A stretch of 64,000 nt of DNA. It comes from Pomacea canaliculata (Eukaryota; Mollusca; Gastropoda; Architaenioglossa; Ampullariidae). A program made the translations under genes and the position numbers. Position 1 is the first letter of the stretch. Each line of letters opens with the position of its first letter. The notes under the pieces are model-generated. The model saw nothing but the letters and a program-made list of their open reading frames with translations. It did not search any database and was not told the DNA's origin. The stretch covers positions 3,250,016-3,314,015 of the forward strand of contig NC_037590.1 in the NCBI RefSeq assembly GCF_003073045.1, read 5' to 3'. Positions 1-12,900 of the stretch are shown piece after piece.

Positions 1-389
1 GAATGCTTTCTTCTTTGAAATTAGCACTAATATTTGTACAATATCTGTATATTATATGGGAGAATTTAAGATTACTGCTTCAACATGGTCTTCCTCTGAC
101 TTTCTGCTTTTTATTTTAATCTTGTGTCTTATCTGGTTCTGTCTTCTCCCTACCTGTTGTTAGGTGTGTACACGTGTGACGATACACACACATATATTTG
201 CACATAATGCTGTAGGATAAAACCAGATATAAACAGAAAATCTAACACCCACATACAACTTGAATAAGTAGATTTCTTTTTTAGGACATGAGTGCTTTAC
301 TCTGATAAGTTTTTTCAAATTTCTAAAGATGCTGATTGTACAACTTTCACACACTTCTCTGAGTGCCATTTAGATAAAATCAAATATAC

Positions 390-3300
390 CTGGACTTGGC
401 TTGCTTCATAATTTCATGCCTTTCTTGTCGTGATAGCTCACACTTCCGTTTTGAAAACAGATCACACAGAAGCAACAGTTTAGCAGAAGCAATGGCTGCC
501 TCTTTCAGCCCTTGCCTGACAGTGTAACACAGTTTGGCTGGATTGTTCCAGATATTAGCTTCTGTACTGATGGGAGACTCTGGGTTGTTGAGGTTTGCTC
601 GACCACTGAATAATTCAATTATGCGATCGAAACAATTGTGCATTTCAGAAATCAATGTCTGTATTTCTGCAACATAAACAGATTAATCTGCAAGTGCTTT
701 ACATCTAGTAGTGAATGAAAATGCATCATCTAACAGTTCTTTCAGATAAAACTGTTTTAATTCTGGAAATACACACAAAGAAAAGTAGAGTAACTAATCA
801 AAAGTGACAAACTTATGTGACAACACATGAAGCTGGTACTGTCTAATGAATCAAGAAAATTAAGACAAAAACTTACGTTGCTTTAACATTGTGTTCTTCA
901 GAAAGGTTTCACAGAGGTGGGAAAATTGGGCAAAGCCTTGCACTTTGCCCAGTGTTTTCACACATGCTTTGGCAGTGGTCTCAGTGAGGCCTGGAGGCAG
1001 GCATTCGCAGTATAGATAGTGCAGCATTGTCTGCAGCACCTCTTCTGGCAGGCCTGTGAGTGGGGGGGGATTGCTTAGCCAGTCCATTTCAGGCAGGCTC
1101 ATCCTCAGAATCACAGAATGCACAAGGAACTAAGAAAATAAGAGTGGACAGAAAGTCCTTAGACAGAGCTTTACCCATTCTCTATTATTTAATAAATGTA
1201 TTAAATGTATAATTATTCATGTAAGTACACATGCTTAAGTTTGTGAATCATGTTCATACAATGCTCACAAACTTCTGAAGTAGTCCTCTGCATATCTTTC
1301 ATCTCTTTTTATTTTTGATGTATTCAATAAAAGCTATGAGTCTTCATTATTAACCAAAGGATAGGTTTTAATCTTTGAACAGTAGCAATAGGGATACAGT
1401 TAAAATAAATTAAGAAAACTCACCTCCTTCCCCGATTCAGCTTTGATGGAGAGATCAGAGAAAAAACCCTGCTCTAAGGCACTGACATAAGTGTATGGTA
1501 GATCCCCTGTTGGCTCGTTAGAAGAAATCTGTGAGAAAAATTATCCCAGAAAAATTCTGTTTACTAAATGAAATTTATGACAAAAAAATAATCATTCACA
1601 GAAAGAAGTCAAAACTGTGACGTCATTTTTATGCAGATACATTTAATTAACATCTGGTCCTAACTCTCTTATTGGCTGAGGTTTTCACAACATAAACACA
1701 TACCTATACAATCTTTATGTTTATGTTATTGACCTCTTTCTATTGTATAATGCTTCTAAGTGTATGTCTCAAGAATGGAAGGGGAGTATTTACCATGATT
1801 TAGGGAAACAGTATTTTTTGTTTAAACTGAACTTTACCCAAACATTAGAAAACAAAAATTTGTGCACCCTAATAGACCTTTAGTTTAAGATATTTTGGAA
1901 GAATTTTCAAAGTAAATTGAATGTCAGCCCAATGTTACAGTGACTGACAACTCTTATACTGTTTTCATCATTCTGTGATTTATGTTTATAGTTTGTATCT
2001 ATGCTTCACAAAAAGAAAGTAAATATATAAATAACTTTTTATAGCACAGTCTAGTTCACATATTTCTTCTAGGCCCAGTCCTAGTACTGACTGGTCATAA
2101 CTGAATACAATGTTGCAAGAGCAAAAGTTCCAGAAATACAAATATAATGAGTGTACAATGACAGTCAATGCTTCAAGAAGGAACTCTGCAGGCTCTGGGA
2201 CACTTGAGCCTGAAGAAGGGCTTATATTAAATGCTGTTTGAAATGGCTGAGAAACCAATAGTTGTGAATCATTTACGGGGTGCTTGAAGTTGTCAGAAAC
2301 CAATCCATAAACATTGGTAATAATGTCGCAGATTTACAAATCCCTAGTAGACATAAAACCCGACATAAATAAATGAGCGAAAAATGAAATCAGATGAAGA
2401 GCTGTCCCCTTCTAGCCAGTTGGATGAAGGGACATCACTCTCCAAGTTACGTTAAATGAGAAAACCACCAGTTGTCCCAATCCAACAACTAATATGGCAG
2501 ATGTATAATTATACAGACATCCCTTAAAAATCTTAAGCTTTTGTTTCATACATAATAAAATCTTACATATAAGCAGCTCATATGTCAGAACATTTTCTGA
2601 CACAAACATCTGCTATTATTAGACACCTGCATTATAAAACAAAGTATAGAGCAAGCCAAACAAAAAGCTTCCAACTTTCATATTACTGTTTTTTGGTATT
2701 TCTGGCAGATACTTTCAAGAGCTCTGTTATTTGTTAATATGAAGAAATGAAGAAGAAAGAAACAAAGAATGAAAAGGAATGGGGTGTGTGGGGGAGAAAT
2801 TACCTTCTGACACTGCAGCATACAACATTTTTCATATGTTAGAAGCATGAGATCATCTGTTACTTCAGCCTGAAAATGAATGAAACAAATTTACTAATGA
2901 AAGCTTCCACCTTAGCATTCATGGGATCTTTGAAGGTCTAATATAATGTCTAATTTGGAAACAGATTGCTGAGTGGTTAGAGAACAGACCTCTAAGCCCA
3001 AAGCCACGTCAGTTCAAAACCCAGCCAATAGGAATAGTTTGTTTGCCTGGTATATGGCTGAGTGTAGACAGAAATGAAGATATAGTTAAATTTGCATATG
3101 AAACTGAACTTATGCCATTGATTTCCAAAGATGATGACAAGAAACGGATCCCTTTTTTTTGTATAGTGAGATGATAATTATTTAGGGTAAAAGTAAAAGA
3201 TGATAATTATTTAGGGTAAAAGTAAAAGAAATGTAAAAGAAAATGAAACAAATGATTGTTGATTTTAGGAAATACAGGGTCATTTTTAATGAAATGCTTA

Positions 3301-5956
3301 TTTATAGAAGAACTATAAAGAAGAGTGGACAGTTACAGATATTTAGGTATAATTATTGATAACTTAGAAACCACACACAGAAAACATTATTAGGAAGTGC
3401 ATAGCCAACTGTACTGTATGAGAAAACTGAAATCTTTTAAGGTGCGCTTAGAACTTCTGCAAATGTTTTACATCTATTATATGCAGTACCATGACTTTTG
3501 GTCTAGTGTGCTGATTGCTGGGGAGGGAACGTTGCAAAGAAGGACAGGCACAAGAACATTAAAAATGCAGTAGTTGGAAGAAGGCAGAACAATATAGAGA
3601 CAAAGTATGACTTGCATGCACTTAGACAAGAATGAGACATTAGATGTGTCCACAGATGTGGTAGGTTTAGAGCTTTTAAAGCTAAAACCAGACATTGTCT
3701 GCACTCATTTATCCTGGCTGCAACCTAAATAAACAATCAGCTCATGGCTAGGACACACACATAAATGCAGATACCTATGCCCCTTACTCCCATTCAGAAA
3801 CATCCTTTGTAAATACTTTTTCATTCATGTCACACTTATCTTTTAATTTTCCTTGCTTGAGTGACACTATGAATTCGTGCAGATTTTTTTTAATACTTGT
3901 GAGAGTGACTGTAAGTGCCAGCATAAATAATTATAAACAGAAAACTAGAATTGGATATAGACATTCTGAGTTCTTTTTTAGCCTCTGTTGACATTTTATG
4001 CAATATTTTAATGTTACCGTTAAATGACAACTATTTCCTAAAAATGATTAATAAAGATATTTTGTGTTTGTATTGTATTGCACTATTTATGAAAGAGCTC
4101 ACCTTGAACTCTATAACATGTCCTGCGTAAGTCCCAATAAACTTTAGCAAAGCTGAATCTCTTGAGCTTCCACTTCCTGTTTCTGGTGTAATCTAAGAAA
4201 ATTCACAAACGCAATCATAAAAAAAGTTTACTAAATTAAGATGAAGCAAAACAAAGCAAATTGAATCAATGCTTTAATCAGGTAGACTATAACTCATTGA
4301 TAACCAGAAGATTTTGTTTTAAAATCTCACCATTGATACAGTTATCGTATACTTTCAATTTATCAACTTCTGAAAAAAATACCTGCACAATATTTTATCC
4401 GCTTAAAAATAGTCATACGGCCCCACCTCATAAGTTTCACAAGAGAAAAACAGCATGGGTTCAGCATCCTCTGATACTCTCCATGTGACATCACCATTCT
4501 CATCCAATCGAAACTCAGTCCTGAAAGGTAAAACTGTTGTGATTCACCATTTCAAAGTCTGCTTACTCTACAGCTGTACAATCACTTTCTTGTACATTTT
4601 TAGAAAAACTGCATTTTAGAAATATAATTTTCAAAGATATCTTGTTCCATTTATGCAAAACTGGCAAGATATATAAGTTTATAGAAGCATGCATGTGCTC
4701 ATAGCAATCAGATAAATTTTGTTTAGACTTAAGAATAGTCTAATAGACATTAAAACAAAATTGTTTGAACATTACTGATATAACACTGAGTTTATAAAGC
4801 AAAAAACTGTTATAGTTCACACACAAAAATCAACTGCAAGCACTGGTCTCATAAATGTACATGGTATGGTAGTGACTGCTTATAGATAAAAAAAATTAAT
4901 TTTTGTAAGTGACAATTACTGAGCTGACTTCCGTGGGCATGAAGATACGTTTAAAACAATATAGCTCTGAACCCACAGCATAAAGAGTCATATAAATCAA
5001 CACATGTCTACCTACACTCATCAATACAAGTGCAAAGATGTTTGCAGAGCTATTAGATTTTAATAGAGCTATTAGATTATGCATATACCAAGTAGTGAAT
5101 GCTATCAAAATATCAATTAGCCACATAATAACATCAGTAAACTACATTTCTAGTTGCCTGCATTCCTTGCATGTAGGTGTGGTTATGTGTGAATGTGCTT
5201 AAGACTGACCTATGTCTCTCACTGTGTGTGTGTGTGAAAGAGAAAGAACTGTAGATTTATTTATTGTTACTTACTTGTACCTTCATTTTCTTTGTTAATT
5301 GTTGTGAGACTAGCTTTGACCAGGGTATGATATTCAACAAGTTTCCAATTATTATTAAGATACCCTGATTATTTATCACTTTTTGGAGAGTCAGCAACAC
5401 CAGCCCTGAGCAAAACTAGATTGTCAAACAACATGCAGTTTTCATTCTCTGCGATGCAATTAACACTGACTGGGTGTTTGCTTAAGAAATTCTACATATT
5501 TATTATTGCAGTAACAGTCCAAGTAAGATTATTTATCATTTCAAGGACTTATTACTGGTCTTTTTTATTTATATTTTTCAAGGTTTCTAAATGATGGTAG
5601 GCACAAATGGAACAAGAGAATCTTCATATTTTAAATAATGAAGGTTATAATAAGGCAGCAGCAGTGACGAACATTTTTTATAATTGCCGCTAATAATAGT
5701 ATCTTAAGTCAGAATTAAGGCAAGGGAGGGGTTTCCGTGTTGAGATCAAAACCTATAGTCGCTTACCCCTCGATGCCGGTCGTTTCAACGACCCCAGCCA
5801 AAGACACACACTCCACAATCTGTAAATAGACAAAAAAAAGTAAAAATTTTGAATCTTCATACTGATTTTCTGAGCAGTTCGCTATGAAATATTTGACATT
5901 TTCTCGTTCGTCTTTACCTTCCAAACTCCATAATAAACAGACTCTTCGAACGCCAT
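390..5956 (-). CDS. BTB/POZ-domain protein, first eight exons (3-prime part outside window)
   Basis: Eight exons join in phase on the minus strand: 5918-5956, 5767-5819, 4427-4520, 4103-4192, 2804-2869, 1424-1528, 877-1129 and 390-666, each bounded by AG and GT. The start ATG at 5956 opens MAFEESVYYGVWK. The exon at 877-1129 reads like the core of a BTB/POZ fold (FLVHSVILRMSLPEMDW, then LPEEVLQTMLHYLYCECLP), a dimerisation module often used by cullin-3 adaptors. The N-terminal part (RLDENGDVTWRVSEDAEPM) and the helical part after the BTB match nothing I can name. The last visible exon ends in phase 2 at a GTATAT donor, so the gene continues beyond position 1. No lesion is seen. The BTB call rests on sequence resemblance only, and the exact family is unknown to me. 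Confidence 0.72.
2960..3045 (+). repeat. tRNA-derived SINE head (fossil)
   Basis: Within a BTB-gene intron a stretch resembles a tRNA-like SINE head: a box A-like GCTGAGTGGTTAGAG is followed about 35 bases later by a box B-like CAGTTCAAAACCC. It does not fold as a clean cloverleaf by eye, so it is more likely a SINE remnant than a tRNA gene. Its 3-prime limit is not clear. Confidence 0.4.
3169..3228. repeat. Tandem duplication, 29-bp period, two copies
   Basis: The segment starting AGATGATAATTATTTAGGG occurs twice, head to tail, with almost perfect identity, inside an intron of the BTB gene. It looks like a recent local duplication and nothing suggests a function. Confidence 0.8.
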
Positions 5957-6984
5957 GATGGTGTTTACATTATTCGCGCATGCGCAATATGTAAGCCCAA
6001 AGCATCCGGTTTAGATGTTCGTCTCGCTGCAATAAAGCGTGACCCCTTATCCCCTTGTAACAGTCGCATGAACACCTCTTTTTCAATAAATCATTTCGTA
6101 ACAAATCGTTTCTATTGAGGAAGACTGCATGCGTGTTTAAAACTTTAAGTTATGTTAGATAAAAAAGAAGATTGAAGTGATTTGCTTTAGTTCTGAATCG
6201 AAACAACGCGCCTGTGATCTCACGATAAACCGCGAGATGAGACAGCAAACGTGTTTCCGGTAAAAGCCGTCTGCTGTTTATAAAACTAGTTCTTGAAGTT
6301 CCTTGTAAGTTTATTGCTGGATGCCTTTACTGCATGATGTACTCGCAGATCATATACTGCAGTCTTTTTTCAGCTATTATTTTCATTTTAAATTGTAAAA
6401 CCTTTGATGTATGTATATATGTTTCTGTTCTATTGAGTAAAAACAATAGTTCGCTCGAAAGAAACGACTTCGATAACAAATTGATATTAGTTGAAAGATA
6501 ACAAAAATAAAGATGAAATTAATCTTAGTTATCATTTATAAGAAGCATGTTAACGACAACTGCACATCAAAAGCACTATAGAAAAACAAATTCTGTCATA
6601 CCCATCGCATACGCTAGGGCAATAATAGTAAATACAAAACCACAAAATTAGGTCGAAATCCAGAACAAAAATTGGAGACGAGTGACAATATTGGAAAAAG
6701 TACTAATTATGTACAATCTTAAAATACTGCTTGATTTTTTTACGCTCGAACAATTTAATGTTACTTCTTCTTTGACTACTGAGTATTGCTTTTCATTCCT
6801 GATCGAGAATAGTGGTCTTACGTAACTATTCATCCACTCATGTTTATTATAGTGTGAATTACTGAATAAGTGTACCTTATGAAAATGCTTATAAATGCTG
6901 CTGATGCTGATTAGGATTTAATGTCATTTAATGTCAGTGATGATTGTTAGATTGATTTATGCACATTTTTCAGGGCTCAGATGC
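5957..6984. promoter_or_regulatory. Head-to-head spacer with likely divergent promoters and UBE4A 5-prime UTR
   Basis: About 1 kb separates the ATG of the minus-strand BTB gene from the ATG of plus-strand UBE4A. The half near the BTB gene is richer in CpG (TTCGCGCATGCGCAATATG near 5974, CGATAAACCGCGAGATGAG near 6222) and holds CCGG-type ETS-like cores (ATCCGG near 6005, TTCCGG near 6255). A donor GTAAGT at 6305-6310 could pair with the acceptor TTTTTCAG ending near 6973, which would make a non-coding first exon of UBE4A. Promoter function and the UTR exon are inference. Confidence 0.45.
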
Positions 6985-9900
6985 ATGATGGATTCACAGT
7001 CTGACATTTCTAGCAACCCGTTTGCAGCTCTTTTTCCCAGTCTTGACCTTGCAAAAGAGTATAGTCAAACACAATCAACAAGTGGTGAGAACCTCACAGA
7101 TTTATTTATTGCTTCTTCATTGGGTTGTTGTAATCGCGTAACGGCTACGCCCTATGGGGGTTCGGTCATTTACGAGCAGTATCGCCCGTAGCCCTTATTT
7201 TCATCCCGTCCTCCCATGAGGGGGCCCTTCAAAATCCCAAAGCTCTTGCAGGCTGGGAAGGATAAAACGAAAAATTGTAGTAAACATTTTTTTCTTTAAT
7301 TCCTGTCACATGGTTTTCTTCTTTTATTGCCTTCACAGAAATGTGTAAAGCAGTCTTTTTTTTTTTTTTTTTACCTAGGAGAAAAAGTCTATTGCCTGCA
7401 TCTTTATTATTGTATACATATGAATTTAAAATGCTTGGGCAGAATAAAGTATAGAAATAATAGTGGCTGCTATTAATTTTCAGCAGTCATGAAATATTAA
7501 AAAACTGCATGTGTTTTGTTGATTTCTCATCCTAGCCTTCTATGACATCAAGAGTTTGTTTCAGCACTTTCTTATAAATTGACTGTCACTATCTTGTGTT
7601 CTGAAGGTAAGCTTCCAACAGCTGAGAAAATAGAAGAGCCATCAAGTCTTGTGAGAGAGGAAGCAGAGCTGAATGCACTTGTGGAAAAAATATTTCTGAT
7701 TACACTTGACCCAGGTAAACTATTCTGCCATTTAGAAATGGGTATATTGACATAGTTCAGTGGCATAATCTCAACAGTTATTAAAGTATAATATGGTAAT
7801 GCTGTAATAAATGTTTGTGGTAAATGTTGAAGGAAGAACTTTTAAGGTTATATAAAGTACAGGCAATAATAATACTAATTGTTTTGATAGATATTTGAAC
7901 ATGATAATATTTTTCTATTTTTTTCTAACAAATTGCTCAATCATAAAATCCTGCATTATCAACCTTTCTGTCTTTCTCTCTTTGACTCATAATGTATATT
8001 TATGTGCACACAAGCACATGCACACATACACACACAGATTACAGTCAAATGTTCACAAAGCAGCTATGGTTCTTCTTATTATTATTCATTATTACCAAAG
8101 TGTTATGTTTATGAATTCATTTTATTTTGATTTCCCTTGTTAGACTGTAATAAAAAAAAAGTATGTTTTGCAAGACATTTATTTAGCATGAGTTTCTAGC
8201 ACTGTAGGAGTAGCATTTCTTTTCTGACTGTACCAGATAACATGACCATAGGAAATAAAAGGTTATACTTTCTGTTTAACAAACGAAAAGTTGTAGCTCA
8301 AGAGACACTGGCTGTCCAAACAGGTCTTTTTCTTAAGGAAAAGAAGCACAGTGACTCAAGAATTCTGACGCAAAACATAGAATTCTCTATAGCATTAAAA
8401 AAACCATAGTACAAGTGACAAGTCTGGTGTCATAAGCTTTTTTGCTGGTGACTGACAAACACATGTCCTTTTTCGGAATTCTTTGTAAATGTAATACCAG
8501 TGACACTTTGGAAAAAACACACATCTTTTTTCAAGGAAAAGAAGACCATGTTACAAGAAAATATGACGAAAGATTTGTAGAGAGCATGCACCTATAGTAC
8601 AGTTGGTACCACATGACAAAGCACAAGTTTTCAGCCCAAAGTGAGCATTGCATATGGTAAGAGCAGAGGCTAGTGAACACCACAGTAACCATTGAAAATA
8701 ACTGGTGTGTTAGCCCTACATTTGGGCTTTTATGGTGTTGGCAGTTGTTCACCTAACTATAGTGGAGGGCTCAGAGATGTGCGAGCTCACTTTCAGGGGA
8801 GACAACTTTTTTTTTGATGGTTAAAGGGCTAGCCCTTTATTTCCAATGGTCATGTCATCTGGTAAGTCTCAAAGAAAGAGAATTTACTCTCAATTTTGTT
8901 TTTTTGGTTTTTTTGGTTTTGTTTTTGGTACTAATTGTTGATGTGGGTCACCTAGAGCGGGTTTCAGCTGATCGACATCGGTGGCAGACTCTGGTTGAGG
9001 CCTTATATGTGCAACCTGATGCACGAAGAGTATTAGATAGAATAGATAGAATTGTTGATGTGATTTAAATCATCTACATGCATATGGAGCTTGCCTGTCA
9101 CTTGTCATTCCATTTTTACAGACCTTAGAAAAGATCTTAATAGACCAGCCCACTGCATTTATCTGGCTGACTTGGCCAAAGTTTTGGGTGATCGTGTGAT
9201 CATTAGCCAAGAAAAGCTTGGTCATGTAAGTATAATAGTGTCTGATGCATTATTCGTACCTACAAAAGATTTACATAGGGATTAGTTGGTGGATGGGTGG
9301 TGTTGTGTGCTTTCATGTTTATTTGTATTGTAATGGACCACTGTTGAACAATGAAGATTTTGGCATACATCAGAGTGATTGGAATGTATTCAGTTAAAAC
9401 TGCTAAGAAATTTAATGGATTTCCAGATTGGATACTTTATTGACTCCACACCAAAAAGAAAACCCCAAAATTTGATCATGCATTAATATTATTGTGATCT
9501 GTCAAGAATCAGCTTTAATTATTTGTGATGTTGTGCATATAACACTATCACTGACATTTATAGCAACATAATGATGAAATATCTATTTTCCTGTATTTTT
9601 TATTACAAACTACTTAGTGAAACCTCCCATCTAAACACTTTTATAGTCATAGGTTCCCATCATCATATTAGTTACATTTTCTTTCATTTATTCATTACTA
9701 TTTTATTTCCATTTATGTCTCAGGAGTGCTTAATTGATGATTCAGTGTTTTAAAAAAGATTCACTTTTATTTTTCGTGCCCCAAACCATTTTTCTGCCCT
9801 TTTTTATTCAAAAGGTAAATTGTTTTCAGGTAGTTTTTGAAAGGATAATGCTAGAAGATCCATCAGCAGCATTGAAAGCCACTCGTCCTTGCAAACATGA

Positions 9901-12900
9901 TGCAAGTGCTGCTGATGCGACAGAAGCCAACGCCTTGCTCTACTTGTCTGCATGCTTCAAGCGATGCCAGCAGCAACAGAACTTCTTAAAGGTTATTTGT
10001 GTTTACTTCATGGAAGTGAAAACTTTGTGTGTTTGCACTGCTAGAGACCAGAAATAATTATTTTGTCTTCCATATGAGAAGGGATTAAGTTAATGAACAT
10101 TTATTGTTTTGTGGGATTTTCCTGGGATTTTTGATTGAATTCCCATTCTTTGCAGTATGTCTAAATTTCTTGAGCCTTACATGCTGGATAACAAAATGAT
10201 GCTGAAGTTTATTTGCTGCCCAGGTGTTTCATTCTTACCTAACAACATTGACAAAAGTAAATATTTTCCTTTTTAAAGCTGTTAAACATGACATACTTTT
10301 CATTTCAGTATGGGTTATTGAAGAACTTCCAGTAATGAAAGAGCTCACTATGATAGCTAGTAATTATAATTTTATAGACATTTGATTCAACTTTCATAAT
10401 TCTGAGAGTGTTGTGTTTCAGAATTCGGGACTGATGGGACAGTATGCCTTTGCAGTTCAGTGCGAGGCATCAGTTATCATGAATGCCAAGATGTGCCTTC
10501 AGCAGCCATTTTTACTTCCTTCACAGTCATTTTCTGATCAGTTCTTGGAGATTCTGAAAGAAGACTTGGTCAGGGGTGGTAAGTGCTTCATAAACAGAGG
10601 ATGAATGTGTGTAAAGCTTATGTTTTTATGTTTTATGTTACGTTTTTTTATGTTTATGTTTTATGTTTTTTTATGCTTTATGTTTTATGTTATGTTTGTT
10701 GTACTGTGGACTGAGATCACACTTCACCTAAGATTAAATGTAGATGAAATAAGGACTTTTATTAATTTTTATTTTATTTAAAGGTTCAGGAAGTGGTGTT
10801 CAGTTTCTTCAGACAGTCTGTGAAGAGATTCACAACAATCCAGAAGATATCACACTGCAAGCTGTGTTGGAAGGTGTCCTAAACAAACTTTTACAGCAAT
10901 TCCGAAAGTTTACTCTTGTTCATGCTGAAGTTGGTGCTCACATCTGTCTTTTGGAATTCTTCGCAAGAAATCCGATCCTGGCTGAGGTACTTACAGATTT
11001 CCTGCTTTGCTATTGGTTCCTTGTCATATGCAACCTGCACATGAAAAATCATCCCATACAAGCTGAATTTGTTCATCAACCCATGTTTGTGCATATCTTT
11101 TAATTGGGAAATGTATCTTCAGTCTTTTCCTTAGTAGAATTGTACATATGTCTGCTGTTGTTAAGAGTTGTACTCGGGGAGTTTATCTTATTTTTACAAA
11201 ATCTTATTTTCATGTGTAACAATAATAATAAGGATTTATATAGCTCCTTTCAAAAGATTTGCTCGTAGCACTTTACATAAATCATATATAGACTAAATCA
11301 TCAACAACCATTCACACACATTCGCTTGTAACAGACATGCTCATTTCTACAACATACACTCACTTATACAAAAAGTAAATTACAGGCACGTTATGCATGC
11401 TTATGGAGAGGGTCACAGGAAAGTCGTCGTTCTGAAAAGATGTGTCTTAAGTTTGGACTTAAAAGTGGTAAGAGAATTAGAGTAACGAATGCTGACAGGT
11501 AATCCATTTCAAGTTGATGGGGCTTGGTAGGAGAAAGAACTCTGTCCATATGTCTTTGTCTTAGTTAGTGGAACTCAAAGAAGCTTGGTGTCAGAAGATT
11601 AGCAAAGAAGTCATGTGGCATAGATATGGGAGTGAATTCGGAGAGGTACTGGAGACCATGCAGTGCCAATGTAGAGGATTCAGACATATTTTCAAAAGAA
11701 TAGTATGCATCAAAAGCCTGTAGTTCAAAGCTACCCATTTGTTGTAAAAGTGTTGCAATTATTGCTTAAAATGTTGTTATTATTGCATCAGTAGCTGATT
11801 GTGCCATATGTTCATGTGGAATGTCATGCTTTTGGAAAGGTTTTCATGAATTACAACACACCTCAAAATACAAACAATGGGCGGGCTTATGAGTCTTCAC
11901 TGCTAGGCTCTATCTTGTCTCTGAGCTGCATACCCAAGAATGAGACTGGCCCTTATGAGTTCTTCACCAGCCCTTCTTCCCAGTCCAAGAGGGAGCATGA
12001 CATTACAGAGTCTAATTTGTGGCTGGTAAGTAGTGACATACATTCACTTAAAGGTATAACAGCATGTAATGATCTGATAAAGCTTAGTGCAAGATACTAT
12101 ATTTCTTATCTTGGTGAATAACCCCCTTTCATTCTTGAGATGATAGATGCCTAACAACATCATCATGTGCAGGAAGATCGACAACACAAATGACAGAGTG
12201 TATTGATATATTTATGTTGTGAAGATCTCAGTCTATGGCAGAGCTGGGGACTTGCTAATTAGGTTTATCATGACCTCATGTTTTTACTTCACTAAGCACA
12301 TTATTGATGTTTTAATTTCAGCCATTATCAGTAGTGTGTGATGGAGTCTACAACCTGCTTTTCTCTATCATCAAATTATCCCCAGATCTACGTAATAGAG
12401 TCTTGTCTTGGCTTGGAAACTGTTTGCATGCAAATGCAGGTAAGGTGCATTTTGAAATGTGTAAATCACAATCAAATGTACACATAAATGTGTAAATGTA
12501 CAAGTGTATACCAAGGTCTAAATGTGCAAGTGCACACATGTGTGGATTTACAAATGTAAACATGGATGTGTTAATGTATGAATCGACACATGCAAGTTAA
12601 TAGGGATTCACTCATTCATACTTGGGTGCATATATGTGCAGGCATGTTAATTTATCAGGAATGCTTTCATACTTGAGCAGAATGTTGTAAAAGTGTTGCT
12701 ACATGATGAATTTTTTTTTTATGAAGGAATAATATTTGAATTATAATTAGAGTTTAAATATTTCTTATTTCTGCACTGCAGATCATATTTTAAGGTAAAG
12801 ACTATTCCCTAAGCTATTTGGTCATGGGGAGTTAGGTATTAGAGACCACACTTTACTCATGGCCAGCTTTTTGTCTGGGAGGTTTCCCGTCTCTTCCTCC

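Noticed and set aside
7120-7260. GC-rich island in UBE4A intron 1 that looked like a structured RNA or SINE
   Set aside because: No box A/B pair, target duplication or convincing fold could be found by eye.
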